A DNA stretch of 64,000 nucleotides. It comes from an uncultured Muribaculaceae bacterium. Lineage in GTDB: Bacteria; Bacteroidota; Bacteroidia; Bacteroidales; Muribaculaceae. Shown here piece by piece: positions 43,061 to 56,074 of this stretch. Position 1 is the first letter of the stretch, and every line of letters starts with the position of its first letter. The position numbers and the translations under genes are program-made. The stretch lies in assembly GCA_910589055.1 (NCBI GenBank), contig CAJURN010000003.1:92161-156160 (forward strand), given 5' to 3'. The notes below the pieces were generated by a model. The model searched no databases. It had not been told where the DNA came from and saw only the letters and a list, made by a program, of their open reading frames with translations.

Positions 43061-43108
43061 TAAAGCGACGATTTTTCTTGAATATAAATTTCCTCAGATT
43101 TCATACAA

Positions 43109-45235
<2,127 letters not shown>

Positions 45236-45257
45236 AACAAATCAATCAATTCATTAT

Positions 45258-45563
45258 ATGAACCCCGTTATCCGAATCAAACTTAAATCTTACGATCACA
45301 GCCTCGTGGACAAATCGGCTGAGAAAATCGTAAAGACAGTGAAGTCAATCGGCGCAGTAATCAGCGGTCCCATTCCCCTGCCTACACACAAGCGTATCTT
45401 TACTGTCAACCGCTCGACCTTCGTCAACAAGAAGTCGCGCGAGCAGTTCCAGCTCTCGTCCTACAAGCGCCTCATCGACATCTACAACGCCACTCCCAAA
45501 ATCGTGGACGCGCTGATGAAGCTCGAACTCCCCAGCGGAGTTGAGGTTGAGATCAAGTGCTGA
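45258..45563 (+). CDS. rpsJ: 30S ribosomal protein S10
   Basis: 101 residues. [53 protein letters not shown] and the C-terminal VEVEIKC are S10 hallmarks. A 30S head protein that in many bacteria (NusE) also takes part in antitermination. It heads the S10 block, which here is continuous with the str block. Confidence 0.98.
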   Translation: MNPVIRIKLKSYDHSLVDKSAEKIVKTVKSIGAVISGPIPLPTHKRIFTVNRSTFVNKKSREQFQLSSYKRLIDIYNATPKIVDALMKLELPSGVEVEIKC

Positions 45564-45618
45564 TCCCCTCCAGGATAATAAAACACCTAATTTACAATAA
45601 TATTAAATCAACAGAGAA

Positions 45619-46236
45619 ATGCCAGGATTAATTGGAAAGAAAATCGGAATGACATCCGTTTTCAGTGCCGACGGAAAGAACGTTCCGTGCACTGTTATCG
45701 AAGTAGGTCCTTGTGTTGTGACTCAGGTAAAGACTGTTGAGACCGACGGCTACGAAGCCCTTCAGCTCGGCTTCGAGGAGCAGAAAGAAAAACACTGCAC
45801 CCAGCCCGAACTCGGTCACTTCCGCAAAGCCGGTGTTACACCCAAGCGCCACTTGGCCGAGTTCAAAGGATTTGAAGGTGAGTACGCCCTCGGCGATACC
45901 ATCGGAGCAGACTTCTTCACCGAAGCCGACTTCGTTGACATCGTAGGTACCTCGAAAGGTAAGGGCTACCAGGGCGTTGTAAAGCGCCACGGTTTCGGCG
46001 GTGTAGGTCAGGCTACACACGGCCAGCACAACCGTCTTCGTGCCCCCGGTTCTGTCGGCGCATGTTCTTATCCCGCGAAAGTGTTCAAGGGTATGCGTAT
46101 GGCCGGTCAGACAGGCAACGAACGCGTTACCGTTCAGAATCTTCAGGTCATCAAGGTGATTCCCGAACACAACATTATCATGATTAAGGGTTCTATCCCC
46201 GGAAGCAAAGGTTCAATCGTCTTAATTGAGAAGTAA
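45619..46236 (+). CDS. rplC: 50S ribosomal protein L3
   Basis: 205 residues. [15 protein letters not shown] at the N terminus, the glycine-rich loop near [16 protein letters not shown], and [20 protein letters not shown] are typical. An early assembly protein reaching towards the peptidyl transferase centre. rplD starts one base after its stop, which suggests translational coupling. Confidence 0.98.
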   Translation: MPGLIGKKIGMTSVFSADGKNVPCTVIEVGPCVVTQVKTVETDGYEALQLGFEEQKEKHCTQPELGHFRKAGVTPKRHLAEFKGFEGEYALGDTIGADFFTEADFVDIVGTSKGKGYQGVVKRHGFGGVGQATHGQHNRLRAPGSVGACSYPAKVFKGMRMAGQTGNERVTVQNLQVIKVIPEHNIIMIKGSIPGSKGSIVLIEK

Positions 46237-46237
46237 T

Positions 46238-46858
46238 ATGGAACTCGCAATATACAACCAGGAAGGCCAGGACACCGGCCGCAAGGCGACCCTCAACGAT
46301 GAGGTATTCGCAATCGAACCCAACGAGCATGCCGTATATCTCGATGTGAAGCAGTTCCTCGCCAACCAGCGTCAGGGAACTCACAAGTCGAAGGAACGTA
46401 GCGAAGTTTCCGGTTCCACCCGCAAGCTCCACAAGCAGAAAGGCGGCGGCGGCAGCCGTATCGGTGACATCAACTCACCCGTACTCGTAGGTGGTGGCCG
46501 TGTATTCGGTCCCCGTCCCCGTGACTACCGTTTCAAACTCAACCGCAAGCTCAAGGAACTCGCACGCAAGTCAGCCCTCACCATCAAGGCTCAGGCAAAT
46601 GAAATCATTGTGGTCGAAGACCTCAAATTTGCCGCTGCAAAGACTAAAGAATATGTAAAATTTGCTAAAAATCTTAAAGTTGACGGCAAAAAGGTTCTTG
46701 TAGTTTTAGCAGACAAAAATAATGACGTATATTTGTCAATGCGAAATGTGCCCGATGCCCGTCTGATGACTGCGTCGGACATCAATACGTATGCAGTGCT
46801 TAACAACAATGCCCTCATCCTTACCGAGAGCGGCCTTGCTGTGATTAATAACATCTAA
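46238..46858 (+). CDS. rplD: 50S ribosomal protein L4
   Basis: 206 residues from the ATG at 46238; the frame extends to 46226 inside rplC, but [11 protein letters not shown] is the family start. [33 protein letters not shown] is the tentacle loop lining the exit tunnel; [20 protein letters not shown] follows. In E. coli L4 represses its own operon; whether it does so here is unknown. Confidence 0.97.
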   Translation: MELAIYNQEGQDTGRKATLNDEVFAIEPNEHAVYLDVKQFLANQRQGTHKSKERSEVSGSTRKLHKQKGGGGSRIGDINSPVLVGGGRVFGPRPRDYRFKLNRKLKELARKSALTIKAQANEIIVVEDLKFAAAKTKEYVKFAKNLKVDGKKVLVVLADKNNDVYLSMRNVPDARLMTASDINTYAVLNNNALILTESGLAVINNI

Positions 46859-46880
46859 TTCCTGACGGAGGAAAGAAAAA

Positions 46881-47171
46881 ATGGATATCACAATCAAACC
46901 TATCATTACCGAAAGAGCGACCAAGCTTTCCGACAAGCTTAACTGCTATACTTTCAGTGTTTCCCCCGACGCCAACAAATATCAGATCAAATCGCTCGTC
47001 GAGCAGATCTACGGCGTAAAGGTTGTCAAGGTGAACACTGCTGTGGTTCGCGGTAAAAACAAATCCCGCTGGACCAAGAGCGGCCTTCTCCGCGGCAAGA
47101 CTGCCGCCTGGAAGAAAGCCTACGTTACTGTTGGCGAAGGCCAGACCATCGACTTTTTTAGCAACATATAA
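46881..47171 (+). CDS. rplW: 50S ribosomal protein L23
   Basis: 96 residues. [41 protein letters not shown] and [16 protein letters not shown] fit L23, which sits at the tunnel exit and docks trigger factor and SRP. Start supported by GGAGG upstream (46866-46870), one of the clearer Shine-Dalgarno sequences in the cluster. Confidence 0.97.
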   Translation: MDITIKPIITERATKLSDKLNCYTFSVSPDANKYQIKSLVEQIYGVKVVKVNTAVVRGKNKSRWTKSGLLRGKTAAWKKAYVTVGEGQTIDFFSNI

Positions 47172-47176
47172 TTAAA

Positions 47177-48004
47177 ATGGCAGTAAGAAAATTCAAGCCC
47201 ACAACCCCGGGCCAGAGACACAAAGTTATCGGTGTATTCAAAGGTACAATCACTGCTACTACACCGGAAAAATCTCTTACAGTCGGTAAAAAGGCCTCCG
47301 GAGGACGTAACTCCGAAGGCCACCTCACCACTCGCTACCTTGGTGGTGGACACAAGCGTAAATACCGTATCATAGACTTTAAGAGAAACCGCGACGGAAT
47401 TCCCGCAGTTGTCAAGTCAATCGAGTACGACCCCAACCGTTCGGCTCGTATCGCCCTCCTTTACTACGTGGACGGCGTGAAGACTTACATCATCGCCCCC
47501 AACGGCCTTGAAGTAGGCACAACTGTTGTAAGCGGTCCTGATGCAGCACCCGAAATCGGCAACGCTCTTCCCCTGAGCAAGATTCCCGTAGGTACTGTAA
47601 TCCACAACATCGAACTTCGCCCCGGCCAGGGTGCTTTCATGGCACGCTCAGCCGGTACTTTCGCTCAGCTCATTTCCCGCGAAGGAAATTACGCAATCAT
47701 CAAATTACCTTCTGGCGAGACCCGCAAGATCCTCGCCGAGTGCAAGGCCACAATCGGCGTAGTAGGCAACAGCGAGCACTCCCTCGAACGCTCCGGTAAA
47801 GCAGGACGCTCCCGCTGGCTCGGACGCCGCCCGCGCAACCGTGGTGTTGTAATGAACCCTGTCGATCACCCCATGGGTGGTGGTGAAGGCCGCGCTTCCG
47901 GTGGACATCCCCGTTCTCGCAAGGGTCTTTACAGCAAGGGTCTCAAGACTCGTGCGCCCAAGAAGCACTCTTCGAAGTATATCATTGAAAGAAGAAAGAA
48001 GTAA
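47177..48004 (+). CDS. rplB: 50S ribosomal protein L2
   Basis: 275 residues. [45 protein letters not shown] and the C-terminal [13 protein letters not shown] with the conserved His near the peptidyl transferase centre identify L2. Five nt after rplW. Confidence 0.98.
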   Translation: MAVRKFKPTTPGQRHKVIGVFKGTITATTPEKSLTVGKKASGGRNSEGHLTTRYLGGGHKRKYRIIDFKRNRDGIPAVVKSIEYDPNRSARIALLYYVDGVKTYIIAPNGLEVGTTVVSGPDAAPEIGNALPLSKIPVGTVIHNIELRPGQGAFMARSAGTFAQLISREGNYAIIKLPSGETRKILAECKATIGVVGNSEHSLERSGKAGRSRWLGRRPRNRGVVMNPVDHPMGGGEGRASGGHPRSRKGLYSKGLKTRAPKKHSSKYIIERRKK

Positions 48005-48022
48005 TCTGATAAATAAGTAATT

Positions 48023-48292
48023 ATGAGCCGTTCATTAAAAAAAGGACCCTTTATCAGCGTGAAGCTGGAGAAAAAAGTGGCCGACATGGATGCTTCGGGC
48101 AAGAAAAACGTCATCAAGACGTGGAGCCGCGCCTCGATGATCGCACCCGAGTTCGTCGGACACACATTCGCAGTTCACAACGGTAACAAATTTATTCCCG
48201 TTTACGTAACCGAGAACATGGTAGGTCACAAGCTGGGCGAATTCGCCCCCACACGCACCTTCCGCGGTCACGCCGGCAATAAGAAAAAATAA
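48023..48292 (+). CDS. rpsS: 30S ribosomal protein S19
   Basis: 89 residues. [42 protein letters not shown] and [20 protein letters not shown] are standard S19. Binds the 16S 3' major domain with S13. Confidence 0.98.
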   Translation: MSRSLKKGPFISVKLEKKVADMDASGKKNVIKTWSRASMIAPEFVGHTFAVHNGNKFIPVYVTENMVGHKLGEFAPTRTFRGHAGNKKK

Positions 48293-48341
48293 TCAGGGCC
48301 CAAGAATTATTCATTATTGAAAAAAAAGAAGAACAAATAAA

Positions 48342-48758
48342 ATGGGTGAAAGAAAAAGATTATCAGCCGACCGACGCAAGGAAGAGCTCAAGTCAGTGGC
48401 ATTTGCCAAACTGACAAACGTACCCACCTCTCCCCGCAAGATGCGTCTGGTTGCCGACATGATTCGCGGCAAAGAAGTTTTCCGCGCACTCGGCATTCTC
48501 AAATTCTCGAACAAGGAAGCCGCCGCTCGTGTGGAGAAACTTCTCCGCTCCGCCGTGGCTAACTGGGAGCAGAAAAACGAGCGTAAGGCAGAATCGGGCG
48601 AACTCTATGTAAGCACGATCTTCGTAGACTGCGCTCCCATGCTCAAGCGACTCCGCACAGCTCCTCAGGGACGTGGCTACCGCATCCGCAAGCGTGCCAA
48701 CCATGTCACCATCATTGTAGACACTATTGATAACAACGTTAAAACCCGCGAGGCATAA
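48342..48758 (+). CDS. rplV: 50S ribosomal protein L22
   Basis: 138 residues. [22 protein letters not shown] near residue 25, and the extended hairpin and C-terminus ([25 protein letters not shown]) that reaches the exit tunnel, are typical. The N terminus begins [18 protein letters not shown], a charged extension before the core. rpsC follows after 2 nt. Confidence 0.97.
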   Translation: MGERKRLSADRRKEELKSVAFAKLTNVPTSPRKMRLVADMIRGKEVFRALGILKFSNKEAAARVEKLLRSAVANWEQKNERKAESGELYVSTIFVDCAPMLKRLRTAPQGRGYRIRKRANHVTIIVDTIDNNVKTREA

Positions 48759-48760
48759 AA

Positions 48761-49495
48761 ATGGGACAGAAAGTTAATCCTATCAGCAACCGCCTGGGCG
48801 TGATTCGCGGCTGGGACTCCAACTGGTCCGAAAAAGGCAAATATCCCGACAACCTTCTGGAGGACTACAAGCTCCGCGAATACCTCAATGTCCGCCTGGC
48901 AAAAATGAGTGTCTCGCGCATTGTGATCGAACGCACGCTCAAACTCATCACCATCACAGTATGCACCTCCCGTCCCGGTCTTATCATCGGCAAGGGCGGT
49001 CAGGAAGTTGAGAAACTCAAGGAAGAGCTCAAGAAGATCACCGACAAGGACGTTCAGATCAATATCTTTGAGGTTAAACGCCCCGAACTCGACGCTCAGA
49101 TCGTCGCTTCCACCATCGCACGCCAGATCGAAGGCAAGGTGGCTTACCGCCGCGCCGTGAAAATGGCTGTCGCATCCACAATGCGTGCAGGTGCCGAAGG
49201 TGTGAAGATTCAGATTTCCGGTCGTCTCAACGGCGCTGAAATGGCCCGTTCCGAGATGTTCAAGGAAGGCCGCACTCCGCTGCACACTCTCCGTGCCGAC
49301 ATCGACTACGCACTCGTTGAAGCCCACACAAAGGTAGGCGTCATCGGCGTGAAAGTATGGATTTGCCGCGGTGAAGTATACGGCAAGCGCGATCTCGCCC
49401 CCTCTTTCGCTTCTGCACAGAAGGAAGGACGTCAGGGCGGTAACGGCGAAGGACGCCGCCGTGGTGGTTTCCGTCCGTCGAAAAACAAACGTTAA
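48761..49495 (+). CDS. rpsC: 30S ribosomal protein S3
   Basis: 244 residues. [24 protein letters not shown] domain with [16 protein letters not shown], then [32 protein letters not shown] and [16 protein letters not shown]. The basic tail ends FRPSKNKR. S3 forms part of the mRNA entry helicase site. Confidence 0.98.
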   Translation: MGQKVNPISNRLGVIRGWDSNWSEKGKYPDNLLEDYKLREYLNVRLAKMSVSRIVIERTLKLITITVCTSRPGLIIGKGGQEVEKLKEELKKITDKDVQINIFEVKRPELDAQIVASTIARQIEGKVAYRRAVKMAVASTMRAGAEGVKIQISGRLNGAEMARSEMFKEGRTPLHTLRADIDYALVEAHTKVGVIGVKVWICRGEVYGKRDLAPSFASAQKEGRQGGNGEGRRRGGFRPSKNKR

Positions 49496-49520
49496 ACCTC
49501 AACCGTTCAGTTAGACAACA

Positions 49521-49952
49521 ATGTTACAACCGAAAAAAACCAAATTCCGCCGCGCCCAGAAAGGCCGCATGAAGGGAATCGCCCAGCGCGGCAATTCCCT
49601 GGCCTTCGGTTCCTTCGGCATCAAGACCCTTGAATCCAAGTGGATCACCGGTCGTCAGATCGAAGCAGCCCGTATCGCGGTGACACGTTATATGCAGCGT
49701 CAGGGTCAGATCTGGATCCGTATCTTCCCGGACAAACCCATCACCAAGAAGCCTGCCGAAGTCCGCATGGGTAAAGGTAAAGGTTCGCCCGAAGGATTCG
49801 TGGCTCCCGTTACTCCCGGCCGCATCATCATCGAGGTCGAAGGCGTAAGCTACGACATCGCCAAGGAAGCACTCCGCCTTGCAGCTCAGAAGCTTCCTGT
49901 AGTCACCAAATTCGTCGTTCGCCGCGACTATGATCCCACTCAAAACGTGTAA
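49521..49952 (+). CDS. rplP: 50S ribosomal protein L16
   Basis: 143 residues. [26 protein letters not shown], the Arg-rich [27 protein letters not shown] and [21 protein letters not shown] are L16 hallmarks. It contacts A-site tRNA. Confidence 0.98.
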   Translation: MLQPKKTKFRRAQKGRMKGIAQRGNSLAFGSFGIKTLESKWITGRQIEAARIAVTRYMQRQGQIWIRIFPDKPITKKPAEVRMGKGKGSPEGFVAPVTPGRIIIEVEGVSYDIAKEALRLAAQKLPVVTKFVVRRDYDPTQNV

Positions 49953-49958
49953 AGGACT

Positions 49959-50156
49959 ATGAAGAAAGAAGAAATCAAGGAACTCAGCACAGCGGACCTG
50001 CGCGAACGCCTCGAACAGATGGAGAAAGACTACATGCAGCTCCGGATCAACCACGCTGTGACTCCCCTGGACAATCCCGCAAAGATCACAGCTGACCGCC
50101 GCGCAATCGCACGCGTCAAGACCGAACTCCGCCAGCGCGAACTTAACAATAAATAA
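49959..50156 (+). CDS. rpmC: 50S ribosomal protein L29
   Basis: 65 residues, two-helix protein. [33 protein letters not shown] and [17 protein letters not shown]. Binds near the tunnel exit beside L23. Six nt after rplP. Confidence 0.97.
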   Translation: MKKEEIKELSTADLRERLEQMEKDYMQLRINHAVTPLDNPAKITADRRAIARVKTELRQRELNNK

Positions 50157-50167
50157 CCGACGCACAC

Positions 50168-50428
50168 ATGGAAGAAAAGAGAAACTTACGAAAAGAACGT
50201 ATCGGGGTTGTTTCCAGCAACAAAGGCGACAAGACAATCACCGTCACCATCAAATGGAAGGAAAAACATCCCATCTACGGTAAGTTCGTCAACAAGACCA
50301 AGAAATATCACGCACACGACGAAAACAACGAATGTAGCGTCGGCGATACCGTGCGCCTGATGGAAACCCGCCCTCTCAGCAAGACAAAGCGCTGGAGATT
50401 AGTAGAAATTATCGAAAAAGTTAAATAA
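50168..50428 (+). CDS. rpsQ: 30S ribosomal protein S17
   Basis: 86 residues. [37 protein letters not shown] and [28 protein letters not shown] are standard S17 (OB fold). Primary 16S rRNA binder; 2 nt before rplN. Confidence 0.98.
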   Translation: MEEKRNLRKERIGVVSSNKGDKTITVTIKWKEKHPIYGKFVNKTKKYHAHDENNECSVGDTVRLMETRPLSKTKRWRLVEIIEKVK

Positions 50429-50430
50429 TC

Positions 50431-50796
50431 ATGATTCAGACAGAATCCAGACTTACAGTTGCCGACAACAGCGGGGCAAAGGAAGCCCTCTGCATCCATG
50501 TACTGGGTGGTACCGGCCGCCGCTATGCCTCTGTCGGAGACATCATCGTAGTGTCGGTAAAGAACGTCATCCCCGGATCCGACGTCAAGAAAGGCACAGT
50601 TTCCAAGGCTGTGGTTGTCCGCACAAAGAAAGAAATCCGTCGTGCCGACGGATCCTACATCCGCTTCGATGACAACGCCTGCGTGCTTCTCAACAATGCC
50701 GGCGAACTTCGCGGAACACGTATCTTCGGCCCGGTAGCCCGCGAGCTCCGCGCCACCAACATGAAGATTGTCTCTCTGGCTCCCGAAGTACTTTAA
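50431..50796 (+). CDS. rplN: 50S ribosomal protein L14
   Basis: 121 residues. [50 protein letters not shown] and [22 protein letters not shown] identify L14, which helps form intersubunit bridges. Confidence 0.98.
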   Translation: MIQTESRLTVADNSGAKEALCIHVLGGTGRRYASVGDIIVVSVKNVIPGSDVKKGTVSKAVVVRTKKEIRRADGSYIRFDDNACVLLNNAGELRGTRIFGPVARELRATNMKIVSLAPEVL

Positions 50797-50827
50797 TCCA
50801 CCTCAAAAATTGAAATCAAGCACAAAT

Positions 50828-51145
50828 ATGAGCAAGATGCACATTAAAAAAGGTGATACGGTCTATGTTCTGGCCGGCGAAGACAAAGGCAAGACAGGCC
50901 GCGTTCTCGCCGTTCAGGCAGACAAGCAGCGCGCTATCGTTGAAGGTGTGAACATCATCACCAAAGCGACAAAGCCCAACGCACAGTATCCCCAGGGCGG
51001 TTTCGTAAAAAAAGAAGCCCCCATCCATATCTCCAACCTGAGCCTGATCGACCCCAAGAGCGGCAAGCCCACCCGCATTGCCATCAAGCGCGAGGACGGC
51101 AAGGCTATCCGTATTTCTAAAAAATCTAACGAGGAAATCAAATAA
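50828..51145 (+). CDS. rplX: 50S ribosomal protein L24
   Basis: 105 residues from the ATG at 50828; an upstream frame to 50768 overlaps rplN and is not family-like. [27 protein letters not shown] is the KOW motif; [30 protein letters not shown] follows. Assembly initiator protein. MSKM gives a second ATG at 50837 as an alternative start. Confidence 0.96.
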   Translation: MSKMHIKKGDTVYVLAGEDKGKTGRVLAVQADKQRAIVEGVNIITKATKPNAQYPQGGFVKKEAPIHISNLSLIDPKSGKPTRIAIKREDGKAIRISKKSNEEIK

Positions 51146-51147
51146 TA

Positions 51148-51696
51148 ATGAGCACAACTCTGCACAAAGACTACAAGGAACGCATTGTTCCCGCTCTCGA
51201 AAAAGAATTCAACTACTCGAGCGTGATGCAAGTGCCCCGCCTCAAGAAGATTGTCATCAATCAGGGACTCGGTGCCGCCACCCAGGACAAGAAACTCATC
51301 GAGACTGCTATCAACGAGCTCACAGCCATCACAGGTCAGAAAGCCGTTGCAACCCTGTCGAAGAAAGACATCTCCAACTTCAAGCTCCGTAAGAAAATGC
51401 CCGTCGGAGTGATGGTGACACTGCGTCGCGACCGCATGTATGAATTCCTGGAACGTCTGATCCGCGTTGCCCTTCCCCGTATCCGCGACTTCAAGGGTAT
51501 CGAAGGCAAACTTGATGGCCGTGGCAACTACACACTCGGCATCACCGAGCAGATCATCTTCCCCGAGATCAACATCGACAACATCAACAAGCTCATGGGT
51601 ATGAACATCACATTCGTGACAAGCGCGCCCACCGACGAAGAAGGCTACGCACTGCTGAAGCACTTCGGCCTTCCCTTTAAAAACGCTAAAAAATAA
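51148..51696 (+). CDS. rplE: 50S ribosomal protein L5
   Basis: 182 residues. [54 protein letters not shown], and the C-terminal [27 protein letters not shown] are typical L5. Binds 5S rRNA with L18 and contacts P-site tRNA. Two nt after rplX. Confidence 0.98.
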   Translation: MSTTLHKDYKERIVPALEKEFNYSSVMQVPRLKKIVINQGLGAATQDKKLIETAINELTAITGQKAVATLSKKDISNFKLRKKMPVGVMVTLRRDRMYEFLERLIRVALPRIRDFKGIEGKLDGRGNYTLGITEQIIFPEINIDNINKLMGMNITFVTSAPTDEEGYALLKHFGLPFKNAKK

Positions 51697-51708
51697 CAAA
51701 GGCAAAGT

Positions 51709-52020
51709 ATGGCTAAAGAATCAATGAAGGCCCGCGAGGTCAAGAGAGCACGCTTGGTCGAAAAATATGCGAAGCGCCGCGCCGAGCTCAAGAAAATCGT
51801 AAACTCCGGCATCAACGAAGAAAACCGCGCCGAGGCATACGAAGCAGCACAGGCTCTCCAGGCTCTCCCCAAGAACTCGTCCTATATCCGCAAGCACAAC
51901 CGTTGCTCCATCACCGGCCGTCCCAAAGGATATATGCGCCAGTTCGGCATCTCGCGTATCCAGTTCCGCGAAATGGCATCTGCCGGTCTCATTCCCGGCG
52001 TAAAGAAGGCAAGCTGGTAA
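51709..52020 (+). CDS. rpsN: 30S ribosomal protein S14, zinc-free form
   Basis: 103 residues. [29 protein letters not shown], then a longer acidic middle ([20 protein letters not shown]) and [28 protein letters not shown]. It has only one Cys and no CxxC pairs, so it is the long, zinc-independent type rather than the 61-residue zinc form. A 126-nt spacer with hairpins follows before rpsH. Confidence 0.97.
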   Translation: MAKESMKAREVKRARLVEKYAKRRAELKKIVNSGINEENRAEAYEAAQALQALPKNSSYIRKHNRCSITGRPKGYMRQFGISRIQFREMASAGLIPGVKKASW

Positions 52021-52146
52021 ATCTCTCCCCCTCGCCTTCCCGGGCCGGCGCCTCAATCCCATAAAGACATTGGGCGGCGGCTGAAAAATGAGAGTATTAA
52101 ATATTGTTGGGTAATCTGACCCAATCAATTTAAATAAAAAACAAAA
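52021..52146 (+). promoter_or_regulatory. 126-nt rpsN-rpsH spacer with two hairpins, candidate r-protein regulatory leader
   Basis: GCCGGCGCCTCAAT (52044-52057) can pair imperfectly with ATTGGGCGGCGGC (52069-52081), and TTGGGT/ACCCAA (52107-52112/52119-52124) forms a second hairpin close to the rpsH start. No full promoter consensus is seen. In E. coli S8 controls the spc operon by binding its mRNA; a comparable element here is an inference. Confidence 0.45.
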
Positions 52147-52545
52147 ATGACTGATCCCATAGCAGATTATCTCACAAGATTGAGGAACGCTATCAAGGCC
52201 AACCACCGTGTGGTCGAGGTTCCCGCCTCAAACTTGAAAAAAGAAATCACTAAGATTCTTTTCGAACAAGGCTATATCCTTAACTATAAGTTTATAGAGG
52301 GTGAAACCCCCGCAGGGACGATCAAAATCGCCCTCAAGTATGATCCCGTAGACCGCGTCAACGCCATCAAGGGTCTCAAGCGCGTGTCCCGTCCGGGTCT
52401 CCGCCAGTACACAGGATACAAAGACATGCCCCGCGTCCTCAACGGCCTCGGTATCGCAATCCTGTCAACATCCCGCGGTGTCATGACAAACAAGAAAGCC
52501 GCTGACCTGAAGATTGGCGGTGAAGTACTTTGCTACGTTTACTAA
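52147..52545 (+). CDS. rpsH: 30S ribosomal protein S8
   Basis: 132 residues. MTDPIADYLTRLRNAIKANHRVVEVPASNLKKEI, SRPGLRQYTGYKDMPRVLNGLGIAILSTSRGVMTNKKA and GGEVLCYVY are diagnostic. Binds the 16S central domain. Confidence 0.98.
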   Translation: MTDPIADYLTRLRNAIKANHRVVEVPASNLKKEITKILFEQGYILNYKFIEGETPAGTIKIALKYDPVDRVNAIKGLKRVSRPGLRQYTGYKDMPRVLNGLGIAILSTSRGVMTNKKAADLKIGGEVLCYVY

Positions 52546-52566
52546 TCAACCAAAATACAGAAAATT

Positions 52567-53124
52567 ATGTCAAGAATAGGTAAAGCTCCCATCGCTATCC
52601 CCGCAGGCGTAACAGTAACGGTTGATAACAACAATGTCGTGACCGTTAAAGGAAAGCTCGGCGAGCTCAAGCAGGCCGTAAATCCCGACCTGAAAGTAGC
52701 TGTCGAGGACAATCATGTAGTACTCACCCGTCCCAGCGACGACCGCGAGCATCGTGCGCAGCACGGACTTTTCCGCGCTCTGATCCACAACATGGTTGTT
52801 GGTGTTTCCGAAGGCTACCGCAAAGAAATGGAATTAGTAGGTGTGGGCTACCGCGCCGCAGCCACAGGCCAGGTTCTGGAACTTTCGCTCGGCTACTCCC
52901 ACGCAATATATATCAAGCTCCCGCCCGAAGTAAAGGTTGAGGCAAAGAGCGAACGTAACAAAAACCCGCTCATCATCCTCCAGAGCGACGACAAGCAGCT
53001 TCTGGGCCAGGTATGCGCAAAGATCCGTTCACTCCGCAAGCCCGAACCTTACAAAGGCAAAGGTATCAAATTCGTTGGCGAAATCATTCGTCGTAAGTCC
53101 GGTAAGAAGGCCGGTGCCAAATAA
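52567..53124 (+). CDS. rplF: 50S ribosomal protein L6
   Basis: 185 residues, two L6 folds. MSRIGKAPIAIPAGVTVTVDNN; GLFRALIHNMVVGVSEGYRKEMELVGVGYRA; C-terminal LRKPEPYKGKGIKFVGEIIRRKSGKKAG. Lies near the factor-binding site. Confidence 0.98.
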   Translation: MSRIGKAPIAIPAGVTVTVDNNNVVTVKGKLGELKQAVNPDLKVAVEDNHVVLTRPSDDREHRAQHGLFRALIHNMVVGVSEGYRKEMELVGVGYRAAATGQVLELSLGYSHAIYIKLPPEVKVEAKSERNKNPLIILQSDDKQLLGQVCAKIRSLRKPEPYKGKGIKFVGEIIRRKSGKKAGAK

Positions 53125-53141
53125 TATAACAGCAGCATATC

Positions 53142-53483
53142 ATGATTTCCAAGATACAAAGAAGAAACAAAATCAAGACTCGTATCCGCGGCAAAATCTC
53201 AGGCACCGCCCAGCGTCCGCGCATGACAGTCTTCCGCAGCAACAAGCAAATCTATGTCCAGCTTATCGACGACCTCGCAGGCGTAACTCTGGCAGCTACC
53301 TCTTCCAAGGGTATCGAGCAGGGCACAAAGTGTGAGATTGCCGCTCAGGTAGGACAGGCTATCGCCCAGAAAGCTCTTGAAGCAGGAATCACCGAAGTTG
53401 TTTTTGACCGTAACGGATACCTCTTCCACGGTCGAGTTAAATCCCTGGCTGATGCCGCCCGCGGTGCCGGCCTTAAATTCTAA
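53142..53483 (+). CDS. rplR: 50S ribosomal protein L18
   Basis: 113 residues. [84 protein letters not shown]. 5S rRNA-binding protein. Confidence 0.98.
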   Translation: MISKIQRRNKIKTRIRGKISGTAQRPRMTVFRSNKQIYVQLIDDLAGVTLAATSSKGIEQGTKCEIAAQVGQAIAQKALEAGITEVVFDRNGYLFHGRVKSLADAARGAGLKF

Positions 53484-53489
53484 TTCATT

Positions 53490-54008
53490 ATGGCTAAAAG
53501 AAACAACAGAGTAAAGTCTACCGGTGATCTCGAACTCAAGGACCGCCTGGTGGCTATCAACCGTGTCACCAAGGTGACAAAGGGTGGCCGTACTTTCACC
53601 TTCGCTGCCATCGTAGTAGTCGGAAATGAAAACGGTGTAGTAGGCTGGGGACTCGGCAAAGCCAACGAAGTCCAGGCCGCTATCGCCAAAGGTGTTGAGG
53701 CAGCTAAAAAGAACCTCATCCGCGTGCCCGTTCACAAAGGCACTATTCCTCACGAGCAGGTTGCCAAGTTCGGCGGCTCCCGCATCATCCTCAAGCCCGC
53801 AAGCCACGGTACCGGTGTGAAAGCCGGTGGTGCTATGCGTGCCGTGCTTGAGAGTGTGGGTATCACCGACGTGCTCGCCAAGTCAAAAGGCTCGTCCAAC
53901 CCCCACAACCTTGTCAAGGCTACCATCGCCGCTCTCGACGAAATGCGTTCTCCGGCCATCGTTGCCCAGAACCGCGGTATCTCCGTTGAACAGGTTTTCA
54001 AAGGCTAA
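53490..54008 (+). CDS. rpsE: 30S ribosomal protein S5
   Basis: 172 residues. [44 protein letters not shown] is the S5 N-terminal dsRBD-like motif; [34 protein letters not shown] follows. Affects mRNA entry and accuracy. Confidence 0.98.
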   Translation: MAKRNNRVKSTGDLELKDRLVAINRVTKVTKGGRTFTFAAIVVVGNENGVVGWGLGKANEVQAAIAKGVEAAKKNLIRVPVHKGTIPHEQVAKFGGSRIILKPASHGTGVKAGGAMRAVLESVGITDVLAKSKGSSNPHNLVKATIAALDEMRSPAIVAQNRGISVEQVFKG

Positions 54009-54040
54009 CATTGACGAAGTCAGAAAAAACTCACAATCCA

Positions 54041-54220
54041 ATGGCACAGATCAAAATCACACAGATAAAGAGCCGAATCAACTGCCCGGCAGTGCAGAAG
54101 CGCACTCTCGACGCACTCGGTCTCAAGAAAATGCACCACACCGTGGTGAAGGAAGATACTCCCAGCGTAATGGGAATGGTTAACACAGTTCGCCACTTAG
54201 TAGAAGTGACCAACGCTTAA
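54041..54220 (+). CDS. rpmD: 50S ribosomal protein L30
   Basis: 59 residues from the ATG at 54041. A TTG 30 nt earlier is in frame, but [15 protein letters not shown] is the family start. [35 protein letters not shown] is typical. Small 50S protein. Confidence 0.96.
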   Translation: MAQIKITQIKSRINCPAVQKRTLDALGLKKMHHTVVKEDTPSVMGMVNTVRHLVEVTNA

Positions 54221-54233
54221 TACATCAAGAACT

Positions 54234-54680
54234 ATGGACTTAAGTAATTTACAACCTGCAGTCGGCTCAGTAAAACGTAAAACTCGCATCGGTCGCGGTC
54301 CCGGTTCCGGCAAGGGCGGCACTTCGACCCGCGGACACAAGGGCGCCAAGTCCCGTTCCGGCTACAGCCGCAAGATCGGCTTCGAGGGCGGTCAGATGCC
54401 TTTGCAGCGCCGTCTTCCCAAATTCGGTTTCAAGAACATCAACCGTGTTGAATACAAGGCTATCAATCTTGAACTGATCGACGCTCTGGCAACAGCCAAG
54501 AACCTTGACAAAGTAGGCGTTGAAGAACTTCGCGCCGCCGGCTACCTGCGCCGCAACCAGCTCGCCAAAGTGCTTGCATGCGGAACACTCAGCCGCGCCC
54601 TCACAATTGAAGCCAACGCTTTCTCGGCTGCCGCAAAGGCTGCTATCGAAGCAGCGGGCGGAACAGCTCAAACCCTCTAA
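54234..54680 (+). CDS. rplO: 50S ribosomal protein L15
   Basis: 148 residues. [64 protein letters not shown] is the Gly/Arg-rich L15 N-terminus. The gene ends 3 nt before secY, so the two are likely coupled. Confidence 0.98.
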   Translation: MDLSNLQPAVGSVKRKTRIGRGPGSGKGGTSTRGHKGAKSRSGYSRKIGFEGGQMPLQRRLPKFGFKNINRVEYKAINLELIDALATAKNLDKVGVEELRAAGYLRRNQLAKVLACGTLSRALTIEANAFSAAAKAAIEAAGGTAQTL

Positions 54681-54683
54681 ATT

Positions 54684-56033
54684 ATGAGATTTACCGAGAC
54701 CCTTAAAAACATTTGGACAATCAAGGAGCTCCGTGAACGCCTTATCGTGACGGTCCTGCTGGTACTCATGTACCGGTTGGGCTGTTACGTCGTGCTTCCG
54801 GGCATCTCTCCTTCCGACATTGACGCTCTTGCCAACTTCACAAACAAGAGCGGTCTGATGCAACTCCTTGACATGTTCTCCGGCGGCGCCTTCTCCCAGG
54901 CCTCCATCTTCGCACTGGGTATCATGCCTTACATCACTGCATCCATCGTGATTCAGCTCTGCGGCATGATTCTTCCTTCGTTCCAGAAGATGCAGCGCGA
55001 AGGCGAGAGCGGCCGTCAGAAGATGAACCAATACACCCGCTATCTCACAGTACTCATCCTCGTCCTCCAGGCTCCGGCCTACCTGATTAACCTTCAGGTG
55101 CAGGTGAACAGCGCAGGCAATGCCGGTGCGATGTCACTCGGTTTCTGGACGGTAGCATATCTGACGGTGATTCTTGCCGCAGGTTCGATGTTTATTATGT
55201 GGCTTGGCGAACGAATCACTGACCGCGGTATCGGCAATGGTATCTCCTTCATCATCCTTGTAGGTATCATTGCCCGTCTCCCGGGAGCCCTGTATTATGA
55301 ATTCGTCAGCCGCCTCCCGGGTGCCTCCGGCAGCCAGGGCGGTCTGGTGATGTTCATCATCGAGATTGTTCTTCTGTTTGCCGTAACAGTCGGCGCGGTA
55401 CTTCTTGTACAGGGAACCCGCAAGGTGCCCGTACAGTATGCCAAGCGTATCGTCGGCAACCGTCAGTACGGTGGTGCACGCCAGTACATCCCTCTGAAGG
55501 TAAATGCCGCCGGTGTGATGCCTATCATCTTCGCCCAGGCCATCATGTTCATCCCCATGACACTTGCAGGCTTCAAGGGTGGTGAGACAGGTTTCCTCCA
55601 CGCTTTCACCGACATCAACGGCTTCTGGTACAACGCAGTCTTCTTTATCCTGATTGTAGCCTTCACCTACTTCTACACCGCCATCACCGTGCGTCCCACC
55701 CAGATGGCTGAAGACATGAAGCGCAACAACGGATTCATCCCCGGTGTGAAACCCGGCAAGAAAACTGCGGAATACCTCGACACCATCATGTCGCGCATCA
55801 CTCTTCCGGGATCAATCTTCCTGGGAATCGTTGCGATTCTTCCCGCCTTCGCGCGTTTCTTCGGCATCAGCCAGAACTTCGCGCAGTTCTTCGGCGGCAC
55901 ATCGCTTCTGATTATGGTGGGTGTTGTTCTTGACACACTCCAGCAGATTGAGTCGCACCTGATGATGCACCACTATGACGGACTGATGAAGGAAGGTAAA
56001 ATCAAAGGCCGCACCACCGGTACGGCTTATTGA
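54684..56033 (+). CDS. secY: Protein translocase subunit SecY
   Basis: 449 residues, about ten transmembrane helices. Forms the SecYEG pore for protein export and membrane insertion. Motifs: DMFSGGAFSQASIFALGIMPYITASIVIQL (plug and TM2 region), GNGISFIILVGI, the cytosolic loop with VQGTRKVPVQYAKR, KVNAAGVMPIIFAQAI, and FYTAITVRPTQMAEDMKRNNGFIPGVKPG. Typical place at the end of the spc block. Confidence 0.98.
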   Translation: MRFTETLKNIWTIKELRERLIVTVLLVLMYRLGCYVVLPGISPSDIDALANFTNKSGLMQLLDMFSGGAFSQASIFALGIMPYITASIVIQLCGMILPSFQKMQREGESGRQKMNQYTRYLTVLILVLQAPAYLINLQVQVNSAGNAGAMSLGFWTVAYLTVILAAGSMFIMWLGERITDRGIGNGISFIILVGIIARLPGALYYEFVSRLPGASGSQGGLVMFIIEIVLLFAVTVGAVLLVQGTRKVPVQYAKRIVGNRQYGGARQYIPLKVNAAGVMPIIFAQAIMFIPMTLAGFKGGETGFLHAFTDINGFWYNAVFFILIVAFTYFYTAITVRPTQMAEDMKRNNGFIPGVKPGKKTAEYLDTIMSRITLPGSIFLGIVAILPAFARFFGISQNFAQFFGGTSLLIMVGVVLDTLQQIESHLMMHHYDGLMKEGKIKGRTTGTAY

Positions 56034-56074
56034 TAAGTCTTCAATCTTACAGGTACTATTATCAGACTAAATAA

